Positions 1 to 6,205 of a stretch of DNA of 6,577 bases are shown piece after piece; the first letter of the stretch is position 1, and each line of letters opens with the position of its first letter. Made by a program: the position numbers and the translations under genes. The notes under the pieces are model-generated. The model was not told the DNA's origin and ran no database searches. It saw nothing but the letters and a program-made list of their open reading frames with translations. The stretch comes from Thermus sp. JCM 17653. GTDB lineage: Bacteria > Deinococcota > Deinococci > Deinococcales > Thermaceae. Location of the stretch: positions 1 to 6,577 of the forward strand of contig BBBN01000089.1 of assembly GCA_001311585.1 (NCBI GenBank), given 5' to 3'.

Positions 1-552
<552 letters not shown>

Positions 553-1410
553 CTAGCCCTTTACCGCCCCGGCGGTGAGGCCCTGGATGAGCTGGCGCTG
601 CACGAAGAAGAAGAGGACGAGGACGGGCAGCGTGGCCACCGTGGCGGCGGCCATGACCAGGTCGTAGCGGTTCTGGTAGTTGCCCACGAAGTTGCGGATG
701 CCCACGGGAATCGTGGCCGTGGCCTCGTTGGTGAGTACCTGGGCGAAGAGGAGCTCGTCCCAGGCGGTGAGAAAGATGTAGACAGCCGTGGCCGCGAGGC
801 CCGGAAGGGCCAGGGGCAGGATCACCCGGTAAAACGCCTGGAAGGGCGTGGCCCCGTCCACCATGGCCGCCTCCTCCAGCTCCTTGGGAATGGAGGCGAA
901 GAAGCCCCTGAGGATCCAGATGCTCAGGGGGACGAAGAAGGCGGTATAGGTGAAGACGAGCCCCCCGTAGCTACCCACCAGGCGCACCTCGAGGCCCAAG
1001 GCGGAGCGAGCCCAGTTCTGCACGTAGATGTACATGATGTAGATGGGGATCAGGAAGAGGATCCCGGGGATCACCTGGGTCACCAAGACGCTTCCCCCAA
1101 AAAGCTCCGCCCCAGGAAAGCGGAACCGGGCAAGGGCGTACCCAGCGAAGGTGGCCACGGCGAGGGCGAAGACCGTGGTCAGGGAGCAGACCAAGAAGGA
1201 GTTTTTCAGGTAGTGGAAGAAGGGCAGGACGCGCCAGATGTCCAGGTAGTTGCCCCACTGGGGCACCCGCGGGAAAAGGCTTCCCGTGGCCGCCTCCAGC
1301 TGCGTCATGAGGGAGGTATTCACCATCCAGAAGATGGGGAAAAGGTGGAACACGAGGATGAGAAACAGGAGTAAGCCCGCGCCCCACCTAAGCCAGCGTT
1401 CCTCGTACAC
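553..1410 (-). CDS. Carbohydrate ABC transporter permease, MalG type (CUT1 family)
   Basis: Inner-membrane permease subunit that pairs with the MalF-type partner encoded just upstream. The 285 residues match the family length and the gene is intact. About six hydrophobic segments are visible, roughly at residues 11-31, 71-93, 105-130, 148-170, 198-216 and 251-271. The ATPase-docking EAA loop is clear: EEAAMVDGA at 179-187, with ILPL at 197-200. The C-terminus QGLTAGAVKG is typical of MalG proteins. The start is a GTG at 1408-1410, only 3 nt after the stop of the preceding permease. The Shine-Dalgarno GAGGTGA overlaps that stop codon, so the two permeases are probably translationally coupled. 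Related family members move maltose, trehalose, cellobiose or lactose; the substrate here is inferred from the GH1 neighbour, not seen. Confidence 0.93.
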   Translation of the reverse strand: MYEERWLRWGAGLLLFLILVFHLFPIFWMVNTSLMTQLEAATGSLFPRVPQWGNYLDIWRVLPFFHYLKNSFLVCSLTTVFALAVATFAGYALARFRFPGAELFGGSVLVTQVIPGILFLIPIYIMYIYVQNWARSALGLEVRLVGSYGGLVFTYTAFFVPLSIWILRGFFASIPKELEEAAMVDGATPFQAFYRVILPLALPGLAATAVYIFLTAWDELLFAQVLTNEATATIPVGIRNFVGNYQNRYDLVMAAATVATLPVLVLFFFVQRQLIQGLTAGAVKG

Positions 1411-1413
1411 GGC

Positions 1414-2333
1414 TCACCTCGCGCGCAAGTCCTCCCGGAAGACCCGGTACCAGAAGAGGATGAGTCCTAGGGAAAGGAGCATGTAAAGGGTGCTCGCCGC
1501 CGCTCCCAGGCCGAAGTTCCACATGCCGAAGGTGTTGCGGAAGAGGTTGGTCATGAGAAGGTCCCCCCACTCCCCGGGGTAGCCCGCCCCGTGCCGAACA
1601 TCATGTAGACGATGTTGAAGCTGTAAAGGGTGCCCAGAAGCCCGTAAAGCAAGAGCACCGCCGTCACCGGGCGGAGCATGGGCCAGGTCACGTGGCGGAA
1701 ACGCTGCCAGGGGCTGGCCCCATCCACCTTGGCTGCCTCGTAAAGCTCTTGGGGCACGGTCTGGAGGGCGGCGAGGTAGGTGACCATGACGAAGGGCCAG
1801 CCCCGCCACACCGTGGGCACCACGATGGCCACGAAGGTAAGGGGGCCGATGAGCCAGTGGGGTTTCTCCGAAAGGAGGCCGAGGACATCTGCGAGTAGGT
1901 GGTTGACGACGCCTTCCTTGAGCCACATGAACCCCCACAGGAGGCCCACCACGTAGCTGGGCACCACCCAAGGGAGGAGGAAAAGGCTCCGCCAAAGCCC
2001 CCGGAGGAAGAGGGGCCGGTTCAGGAGGTGAGCTACCAAGAGGCCCAGCGAAAGGCTTAGGACGTTCACCGCCAGGGCGTAGAGCAGGGTGGTGCGCACC
2101 GCGTAGAGAAACCCGGCGCGGAAGGTGGACTCAGGGTTTAGAAGGATTTCCCGGTAGTTCTCCAAGCCCACGAAAGGGGCCTGGAGGTAGAGCCTGAGGG
2201 TCTGGAGCCTCAGGTCCAGGAAGCTCATATAGATGCCCTGGACCATGGGGCCGTAGTGGACGAGGAGCATTCCGAAAAGCGCAGGGGCGATGAAGAGGTA
2301 GGCGAGGCCGTATCTGCGCCAAAAGGTTCTCAT
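1414..2333 (-). CDS. Carbohydrate ABC transporter permease, MalF type (CUT1 family), one frameshift
   Basis: First membrane subunit of the sugar importer. The reconstructed protein has 306 residues, normal for the family. It has an N-terminal membrane segment (YLFIAPALFGMLLVHYG), further hydrophobic segments near residues 82-104, 117-136, 161-185, 223-245 and 280-297, and the EAA loop YEAAKVDGASPW at 198-209. As written the frame breaks at a C run on the plus strand (1587-1590). Adding one G on the coding strand continues FGTG into AGYPGEWGDLLMTNLFRNTF and runs to the TGA at 1414. The ATG at 2333 fits the family N-terminus, but no Shine-Dalgarno lies in the usual window: the 12 nt upstream are pyrimidine-rich and come from a terminator-like hairpin. 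The gene overlaps nothing and is followed 3 nt later by the MalG-type gene. Confidence 0.9.
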
Positions 2334-2336
2334 GGG

Positions 2337-2363
2337 AAAAAGAGGGGGGCGAGGAGGCCCCCC
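2337..2363 (-). terminator. Intercistronic terminator-like hairpin (attenuator) between binding protein and permeases
   Basis: On the minus strand a perfect 7-bp stem GGGGGGC/GCCCCCC (2357-2363 and 2344-2350) with a 6-nt loop CTCCTC is followed at once by TCTTTTT. This is the classical shape of an intrinsic terminator. It fills the 38-bp gap between the binding-protein stop and the permease start. In sugar ABC operons such elements commonly stop or stabilise transcripts so that the binding protein is made in excess over the membrane subunits; that role is inferred here. Confidence 0.7.
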
Positions 2364-2371
2364 TTTCCGCC

Positions 2372-3674
2372 TTACCTCAGGGCCTGGTTGATGGCCACGG
2401 AGGCCTTGTTCATGAGGTCCTTCAGGGCCTCACGGCTGAGCCTCCCCTGGGCCACCAGGTCCCAGGCCATGCCGATGTGCTGCACCGCCAGGTTCTCCAC
2501 CCCGCCCCAGCCCGCCAGGGAGGGATAGGTGCGGCCGAACTGGGCGGCCTGGACGAAGGTGCGCATCAAGGGGTTGTTCTGGATCTCGGGGATGTTCCAG
2601 GCGCTGCGTAGGGCGGGGAGCATCCCGGTCACCTGCGCGTAGGTGCGCTGGGCCTCGAGGCCGCCCAGATACTTGAGGAGCTCCTTGGCCAGGGGCTTGT
2701 TTTTTTGAGAAGTTGAAGAGGGCGAGGTTGGAGCCCCCGAAGAAGGTGTACCGCCCCTTGGGCCCGGCGGGGTAAGGCGCCACCCCCAGGTTCTTGGCGG
2801 CGGGGCGCTCGGCGAAGCCGCCCTTGGCCTCGGGGACCTGGGCCCGCTGGATCATCCAGGGGCCGCTGGCGAAGACCGCGCACTTGCCCGACTGGAAGTC
2901 GGCCTCAATCTGGGCGGTGTTCTTCTCCAGGCTCTCCGCCGGGACGTAGCCTTCTGGGCCAGGGAGAGGAAGAAGTAAAGCCTTCCAGGCTCTCCGGGCT
3001 GTTGAGGGCGCTCTGCCAGCGCCCGCCCGCCTGGCGGACGATCTCCCCGCCCGCGCCCCAGACCCAGGGAGCGGCGTTGTGGAGCACGTCCCAGGTGTTC
3101 TTACCGGGGGTGCAGAGGGGGGCGAGGGGAACCTTGGTCTCGGGGTCGCGGAAGCTCGAGGCCTTGAGCTTGGCCAGGCCGGCCTCAAAGCCCTGCCAGC
3201 TGGCGAACATCTCCGCCGGGTTGACCCCTGCGGCCCTGAGGCGTCGGTGCGGTAGTAGAAGGCCCGAAGCTCCGAGAACCAGGGCACGGCGGTGGCCTGG
3301 CGAGCCCCTTCCAGCCGCGTGGTTCGCCACACAGCGGGGAGGTAGGCCTTTTCCCCGCCTAAGGCCTGGAGTACGTCGTCCAGGGGCTCCAGAACGCCCA
3401 TGGCGCTGATGGAGCCCACCCAGGTGGTCCCGAGCTGGGTGAGGTCGGGGCCCACCCCGCTCGTGGCGGCGGTGGTGATCTTGGTCCAGGCCACGCCCCA
3501 GTCCAGGACGGTGACCTTCACCTCCACGCCGTGGGCCTTCTCAAAGGGGGCCACCAGGGCCTTGAAGTCCTCGGCGGGCTGGGCGCTGTTGGGCATGATC
3601 CAAACCTCGAGGGTCCTCTGGGCAAAGGCGAGGGAAGCGAGGACGAAAAGTGTTGAAAGCGTTTTCTTAAGCAT
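2372..3674 (-). CDS. Extracellular sugar-binding protein of ABC transporter (SBP family 1), four frameshifts
   Basis: Periplasmic solute-binding protein that captures sugar for the two downstream permeases. The reconstructed length is 434 residues, right for oligosaccharide-binding SBPs. A Sec signal peptide is visible (MLKKTLSTLFVLASLAFA, likely cut before Q19); there is no lipobox cysteine. Mature landmarks are TLEVWIMPNSAQ, DWGVAWTKI, SGVGPDLTQLGTTWVG, AVPWFSELRAFYYRTDA, ASGPWMI and FFGGSNLALFNFSK. The frame must be repaired four times: a missing base near 3240-3241 (after YYRTDA), near 2977-2979 (SLEGFYFFLSL), near 2950-2951 (AQKGYVPAES), and one extra A in a seven-A run at 2700-2706 (FSKNKPLAKELL). 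All pieces line up end to end with no other stops and end at the TAA at 2372. The ATG at 3674 has an excellent AAGGAGGT ribosome site. Either a true pseudogene or, more likely, a gene with sequence errors. Confidence 0.88.
3654..3667. promoter_or_regulatory. Operator-like site in codons 3-7 of the binding-protein gene
   Basis: The plus strand reads TGAAAGCGTTTTCT. It shares TGAAAGCG with the operator in the lacI promoter and forms a partial palindrome, GAAA-G-CG-T-TTTC, around the central CG typical of LacI/CcpA-family sites. It lies just inside the binding-protein coding region, where a bound repressor could act as a roadblock. The sequence also encodes KKTLS of the signal peptide, so chance or coding constraint is possible. 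Confidence 0.4.
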
Positions 3675-3679
3675 TAGCT

Positions 3680-3687
3680 ACCTCCTT
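3680..3687 (-). promoter_or_regulatory. Strong Shine-Dalgarno of the binding-protein gene
   Basis: The minus strand carries AAGGAGGT five nucleotides before the ATG at 3674. It is the strongest ribosome site in the window, fits high expression of the binding protein, and fixes the start. Confidence 0.8.
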
Positions 3688-3693
3688 CCAACC

Positions 3694-3714
3694 CCCACCT
3701 CCTTTCGGGGTGGG
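3694..3714 (-). promoter_or_regulatory. GNRA-tetraloop hairpin just upstream of the binding-protein ribosome site
   Basis: On the minus strand CCCACCCC pairs with GG-A-GGTGGG (eight pairs and one bulged A) around a GAAA loop. It ends 6 nt before the Shine-Dalgarno and has no T tract, so it is not a terminator. It could protect the 5' end of a processed transcript or tune translation. The 74-bp gap between lacI and this gene shows no convincing promoter. Confidence 0.45.
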
Positions 3715-3748
3715 CCAGGGGCCTAAGGCCTAAGGGCCGCCGTCTCCT

Positions 3749-4741
3749 TCAGGCTCCCACCTCCCTTACCGACGCCCTTTCCACCAACGTCAGCTCCAGG
3801 CGGGGCAGGGTGGGGACCTCCCCCTCGAGGACCGCCCGGAGCGCGCGGCCTAGGGTTACCCCGATGTCCCGAATGGGCTGGCGCACAGTGGTGAGGGGAG
3901 GGATCTGATAAGCGCTCAAGGCGACGTCGTCAAACCCCACGAGGGAGACGTCCTCCGGCACGCGAAGCCCTTGCTCGTACAGGTAAAGCCGGGCGCCGAA
4001 GGCCGTCTGGTCGTTGGCGGTGAAAATGGCGGTGGTGTCGGGGTAGCGGCGGAAGGCCTCCTCCGCGGCGAGGTAGCCTCCGCCCTCCTCCAGGTCGCCG
4101 TAGACTACCCGCGCCTCGAGGCCGGCCTCCCGCATGGCCTTGCGGTAGCCGAGAAGCCTGTCCCGCACATCCATCCCGCCACGGTGGCTGGAGATGTGGA
4201 CGATGCGGGTGTGTCCCCGGTCAATGAGGTAGCGGGTAGCCTGGTAGGCCGCCTTCTGGTTGTCCAAGCATAGCGACCAGGTCTTCGGCCCCTCTATCCG
4301 CTGGCCGAAGGCGAGGATGGGGATGCCCAGGTTCCCCAAGGCCTCCCCGTCCAAAGCGGTGCCGAGGAGGACCAGGGCTTCCACCCGGTGGACCTTCAGA
4401 AACTCCAGGGCTTCAAGCTCCCTCACCAGGCTCCAGTGGCCGGGCACAGCGATGGGGCGGTACGGAGTGGCCTCTAGCTCCAGGGTGAGGGCCTCGAGGA
4501 TGGGGCCGAAGAAGGGGCTTGCGAAGTCGGAGATCAGGATGCCCACGGCGTAGGAACGCCCCGTGGCCAGGCCCTGGGCCAGGGGGCTGGGGGCATAGCC
4601 CAGCTCCTCCACCGCCTGGAGCACCGCCCGCACCTTCTCTTGGGAGACTCGGGCGGTTCCGTTGAGGACACGGGAGACCGTGGCTGGGGAAACGCCCGCG
4701 CGACGGGCCACTTCGCTGATGGTGGGGCGCCCTTCGGACAT
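3749..4741 (-). CDS. LacI-family transcriptional repressor of the sugar operon
   Basis: DNA-binding repressor with a sugar-binding core, probably controlling this transport/glycosidase operon and itself. The protein has 330 residues and is intact. The N-terminal helix-turn-helix is PTISEVARRAGVSPATVSRV at 6-25; the hinge follows with SPLAQGLATGRS (52-63). The periplasmic-binding-like core begins at YAVGILISDFASPFFGPIL and includes IFTANDQTAFGA, VGFDD (268-272) and PPLTTVRQP (281-289). The recognition helix SPATVSRVLNG resembles CcpA-type proteins, which suits the cre-like operator upstream. I place the start at the ATG at 4741 with a weak AGGT four nt upstream. A GTG at 4762 would add seven residues (MLHCQVK) outside the domain and would overlap the predicted -10. 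It is the first gene of the operon, 74 bp before the binding-protein gene. Confidence 0.92.
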   Translation of the reverse strand: MSEGRPTISEVARRAGVSPATVSRVLNGTARVSQEKVRAVLQAVEELGYAPSPLAQGLATGRSYAVGILISDFASPFFGPILEALTLELEATPYRPIAVPGHWSLVRELEALEFLKVHRVEALVLLGTALDGEALGNLGIPILAFGQRIEGPKTWSLCLDNQKAAYQATRYLIDRGHTRIVHISSHRGGMDVRDRLLGYRKAMREAGLEARVVYGDLEEGGGYLAAEEAFRRYPDTTAIFTANDQTAFGARLYLYEQGLRVPEDVSLVGFDDVALSAYQIPPLTTVRQPIRDIGVTLGRALRAVLEGEVPTLPRLELTLVERASVREVGA

Positions 4742-4752
4742 CTTTACCTGGC

Positions 4753-4781
4753 AGTGTAGCACGGGATGAAAGCGCTTGCAA
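4753..4781 (-). promoter_or_regulatory. Predicted sigma-A-type promoter of lacI and operon
   Basis: On the minus strand TTGCAA (4776-4781) and TACACT (4753-4758) are separated by exactly 17 bp; each matches the consensus at four of six positions. Initiation would fall only a few nucleotides before the ATG at 4741, giving a very short or leaderless transcript, which is known in Thermus. The operator fills the spacer. Confidence 0.5.
4767..4780. promoter_or_regulatory. cre-like LacI-family operator
   Basis: TGAAAGCGCTTGCA fits the catabolite-responsive-element pattern TGNNANCGNNNNCA, with an AAGCGCTT palindromic core and outer TG/CA. It overlaps the -35 and spacer of the predicted lacI promoter, so bound repressor would block polymerase. 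This implies autoregulation of the operon by the adjacent LacI protein (inferred). Confidence 0.65.
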
Positions 4782-4798
4782 GTGGGGGTGCTTTACCC

Positions 4799-4990
4799 AT
4801 GAACCAGCGCGGGCCAACCCCCACCCAACCCTGGGGAGGTACGAGAAGACCCAGAGGCGGCCTCCGCCAGCTTTCCTCCCCGGTAGGAGCAACCCGGCCT
4901 GACATCTCCAGAAGGACCGCACCACAAGAGGCTGTTGTAAAGGGTGGTATGCCCGGAGGGTGGCTCTCCGTAGAGCAGGTGATGGGTTAG
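4799..4990 (+). pseudogene. Possible C-terminal relic of an IS200/IS605-type tnpB
   Basis: An open frame whose tail reads TRRPRGGLRQLSSPVGATRP and then DISRRTAPQEAVV, ending in TAG at 4988-4990. The proline/glycine/arginine-rich, low-complexity tail resembles the disordered C-termini of TnpB (OrfB) proteins, and a strongly folded segment follows at once, as at the right end of such elements. No zinc ribbon, RuvC motif or left end is present because the lacI gene begins immediately upstream. This is a resemblance judged by eye and could be chance reading of non-coding DNA. Confidence 0.25.
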
Positions 4991-5130
4991 CCCGTAAGGG
5001 CTACCTTGCCAGCCAGTCTGTGGCCACGGGCGAAGCCCCTACCTTGCAGGTCAAGGGGAGGGTCAGCCCGCAAGGGCATCGCCAGATCCTGACCTGAAGC
5101 GGCTGGCCAGGGCCGCGTAGCTGGCCGTGG
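4985..5130 (+). ncRNA. Candidate structured RNA (possible omegaRNA/right-end relic or cis-regulator)
   Basis: An exceptional density of perfect inverted repeats. TAGCCC-GTAA-GGGCTA forms a hairpin at 4988-5003. GCCAGCC (5008-5014) pairs with GGCTGGC (5101-5107), closing a domain. Inside it lie GGGC-GAA-GCCC (5028-5038), CAGGTCA/TGACCTG (5047-5053 with 5090-5096) and GCCC-GCAA-GGGC (5066-5077). Competing stems are CCCCTACCT with AGGT-CA-AGGGG (5036-5058), and GGCCAG/CTGGCC (5105-5110 with 5121-5126). GTAA and GCAA are GNRA-type tetraloops. Transcription direction is taken from the loops and the tnpB-like tail. No family was recognised with certainty. In GC-rich DNA some stems occur by chance, but nesting of several 7-bp stems is notable. 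Confidence 0.4.
5025..5049 (+). repeat. Dispersed 25-bp motif, copy 1
   Basis: Begins CACGGGCGAAGCCC and ends CTTGCAG. It matches copy 2 at 6206-6230 at 21 of 25 positions in the same orientation. The motif lies inside the structured-RNA candidate, and a related TACCTTGC also follows the first hairpin at 5002-5009. Confidence 0.5.
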
Positions 5131-5253
5131 GGAGTTTTCACGACGGCTTTTGGCGAGGGTAAGGGGGCGCCGTTTGGGGAGCCCCCCAAGAGGGAGCAGC
5201 TCACCCGCTTCCCCTAGCCCGGGACGTGAGGCCTGCGGGGCAAGCCCCTTAAA
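5131..5253. other. Non-coding stretch before the toxin-antitoxin promoter
   Basis: No supportable gene. It holds a few short stems: ACGGC (5143-5147) with GCCGT (5169-5173), TTGGGG-AGCC-CCCCAA (5174-5189), and GGGG-CAAG-CCCC near 5237-5248. These may extend the structured segment at 4985-5130 or be the right-end remnant of a mobile element. Confidence 0.35.
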
Positions 5254-5265
5254 AGTTGACCAACT
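5254..5265. promoter_or_regulatory. Palindromic candidate operator of the toxin-antitoxin pair
   Basis: AGTTG-AC-CAACT is a perfect 5-bp inverted repeat overlapping the -35 hexamer of the predicted promoter. Phd/YefM-type antitoxins autorepress by binding such palindromes; that this antitoxin binds here is inferred. Confidence 0.45.
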
Positions 5266-5285
5266 CAGGTCCAAACGATTATCCT
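5256..5285 (+). promoter_or_regulatory. Predicted promoter of the toxin-antitoxin operon
   Basis: TTGACC (5256-5261, five of six to consensus) and TATCCT (5280-5285, four of six) are separated by 18 bp. The stretch is AT-richer than its surroundings. Initiation near 5292 would give a short leader holding GGGAGG at 5291-5296, before the ATG at 5303. Confidence 0.55.
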
Positions 5286-5302
5286 TGAACTGGGAGGCTC
5301 CC

Positions 5303-5583
5303 ATGCCCAAGCACCCGAAGCCGCCGCAAAGGCCTTCAACCTGGCCGAGGCCAAGGCCCGGCTCTCCCAGCTGATCCGGCGGGTGGAGGAGGGGGAGGTC
5401 ATCCTCATCAAGCGCTACGGCCGGGTCGTGGCCAAGCTGGTTCCCGCCGAGGCCCCGTCCCGCCCGAAGCGGACCCCCGGGGTCTGGAAGGGTAAAGTCC
5501 GGATGGCCCCGGATTTTGACCGGGTAAACGTGGAGATCGCAAAGCTCATGGAGGAGGGGCCGGTTGAACCTTCTTCTGGATAG
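5303..5583 (+). CDS. Phd/YefM-type antitoxin (VapB-like), one frameshift
   Basis: Antitoxin expected to bind DNA through its N-terminus and to neutralise the PIN toxin through its C-terminus. Reconstructed length is 93 residues, typical. The N-terminal Phd/YefM fold is seen in FNLAEAKARLSQLIRRVEEG (12-31) and RYGRVVAKLVP (38-48). The C-terminal GVWKGKVRMAPDFD with a short helix fits the usual toxin-wrapping tail. The start is the ATG at 5303, preceded by GGGAGG with good spacing. As written, this ATG is out of frame with the conserved region: adding one C at the CCC run 5314-5316 gives MPKHPEAAAKAFNLAEA in one frame. The only in-frame start without repair is a GTG at 5383, which would lose the DNA-binding half. 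It overlaps the toxin gene by 20 nt, so both are co-translated. Confidence 0.85.
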
Positions 5584-5937
5584 CCACATTCTCCTCTGGT
5601 GGCTGGCAGACGATCCTAGGCTCTCCCGGAAAGCCCGAAGGTTTATCGTGCGGGCGGATATGGTCTACGTGAGCGCAGCCACCACCTGGGAGCTTGCCCT
5701 CAAGGCCTCCCTCGGGAAGCTGGAGATGCCGGAAGGCTTTGTGGAAACCGTGGAGGAAGAAGGGTTCACGCACCTTCCGTAACGCCGGTCCACGCCATGG
5801 CCGTACGGGCGCTTCCCTGGCACCACCGGGACCCCTTTGACCGCCTCCTGGTCGCCCAAGCCGCGGTGGAGGACCTGCGTTTGCTCACCGCTGAGCCCCT
5901 GCTGGCCCGTTACGGGAAGCACGTGTGGGTGGTGTGA
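5564..5937 (+). CDS. vapC: PIN-domain toxin (VapC-like ribonuclease), one frameshift
   Basis: Type II toxin of the VapC class, a magnesium-dependent RNase held inactive by the antitoxin. Reconstructed length is 124 residues, typical of PIN toxins. The first acidic residue is D6 in MNLLLDSHILLWWLADDPRL; E43 in TTWELALK is the second; D90 and D93 in HHRDPFDRLLVAQA are the next. The usual last acidic position (LVTxD) reads LLTAE, so E111 replaces aspartate. The start is TTG at 5564 with GGAGGGG four nt upstream, overlapping the antitoxin end. As written, a TAA at 5780-5782 ends the protein after FTHLP. Adding one G near 5779 gives LPVTPVHAMAVRALPWHHRD and continues to TGA at 5935-5937. Without this repair the D90/D93 half of the active site is lost. 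Confidence 0.86.
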
Positions 5938-6041
5938 GGGGGCTGGGGGATCCCTCGGCTTCCGGTGCGTTCCCTTCTGGAGGCTGAGTTTCGGAGAGGG
6001 AGTCCGCCCGGGGGGAAGGATCGGGCCGTTGCCTTCCCAAG

Positions 6042-6137
6042 AACTTTTTCTACATTAACTGGACTTACGCGGTGCTGAAGATCCCCGATAAAATGGGCCT
6101 CAAGATGTTTCCCTACGGGAAAGCAGCCGGTAACTAG
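6042..6137 (+). pseudogene. Unidentified C-terminal coding remnant
   Basis: The frame reads NFFYINWTYAVLKIPDKMGL and then KMFPYGKAAGN before a TAG at 6135-6137. Composition is protein-like and AT-richer than the neighbourhood, but there is no plausible start or ribosome site and upstream sequence in this frame is not convincing. I do not recognise the family; it may be the tail of a gene lost by deletion, or chance. Confidence 0.2.
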
Positions 6138-6205
6138 GGAGGCCCGATGAAGCCGCTTCCCCGCTAGGGGGACATCTTGCACAGCCCCTCTTGCGCGCTC
6201 TAGGT

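Noticed and set aside
1595..1995. Upstream part of the minus-strand frame that ends at 1414
   Set aside because: It is an out-of-frame Pro/His/Arg-rich shadow of the MalF-type gene; only its last part after 1590 is real and belongs to that gene after the frameshift.
3002..3409. Plus-strand open frame opposite the binding protein
   Set aside because: Composition is Arg/Pro/Ala-rich with no domain, and it is antisense to conserved SBP sequence.
4742..4762. GTG at 4760-4762 as the lacI start
   Set aside because: It adds residues outside the helix-turn-helix, has no ribosome site, and overlaps the predicted -10; the ATG at 4741 fits better.
4985..5080. CRISPR-like array from the repeated AGCCC-GYAA-GGGC units
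   Set aside because: There are only two units, short and imperfect, without regular spacers or cas genes; they behave as RNA hairpins.
5383..5583. Antitoxin starting at the GTG at 5383
   Set aside because: It would remove the conserved DNA-binding N-terminus; the ATG at 5303 with GGGAGG plus one missing C is a better model.
4987..5589. A 200-codon minus-strand open frame across the RNA candidate and the antitoxin
   Set aside because: It has no recognisable motif, lies antisense to a clear Phd/YefM gene, and is a by-product of high GC content.
5938..5970. Terminator after the toxin gene from GAGGG...CCCTC near 5935-5955
   Set aside because: The stem is short and no T tract follows.
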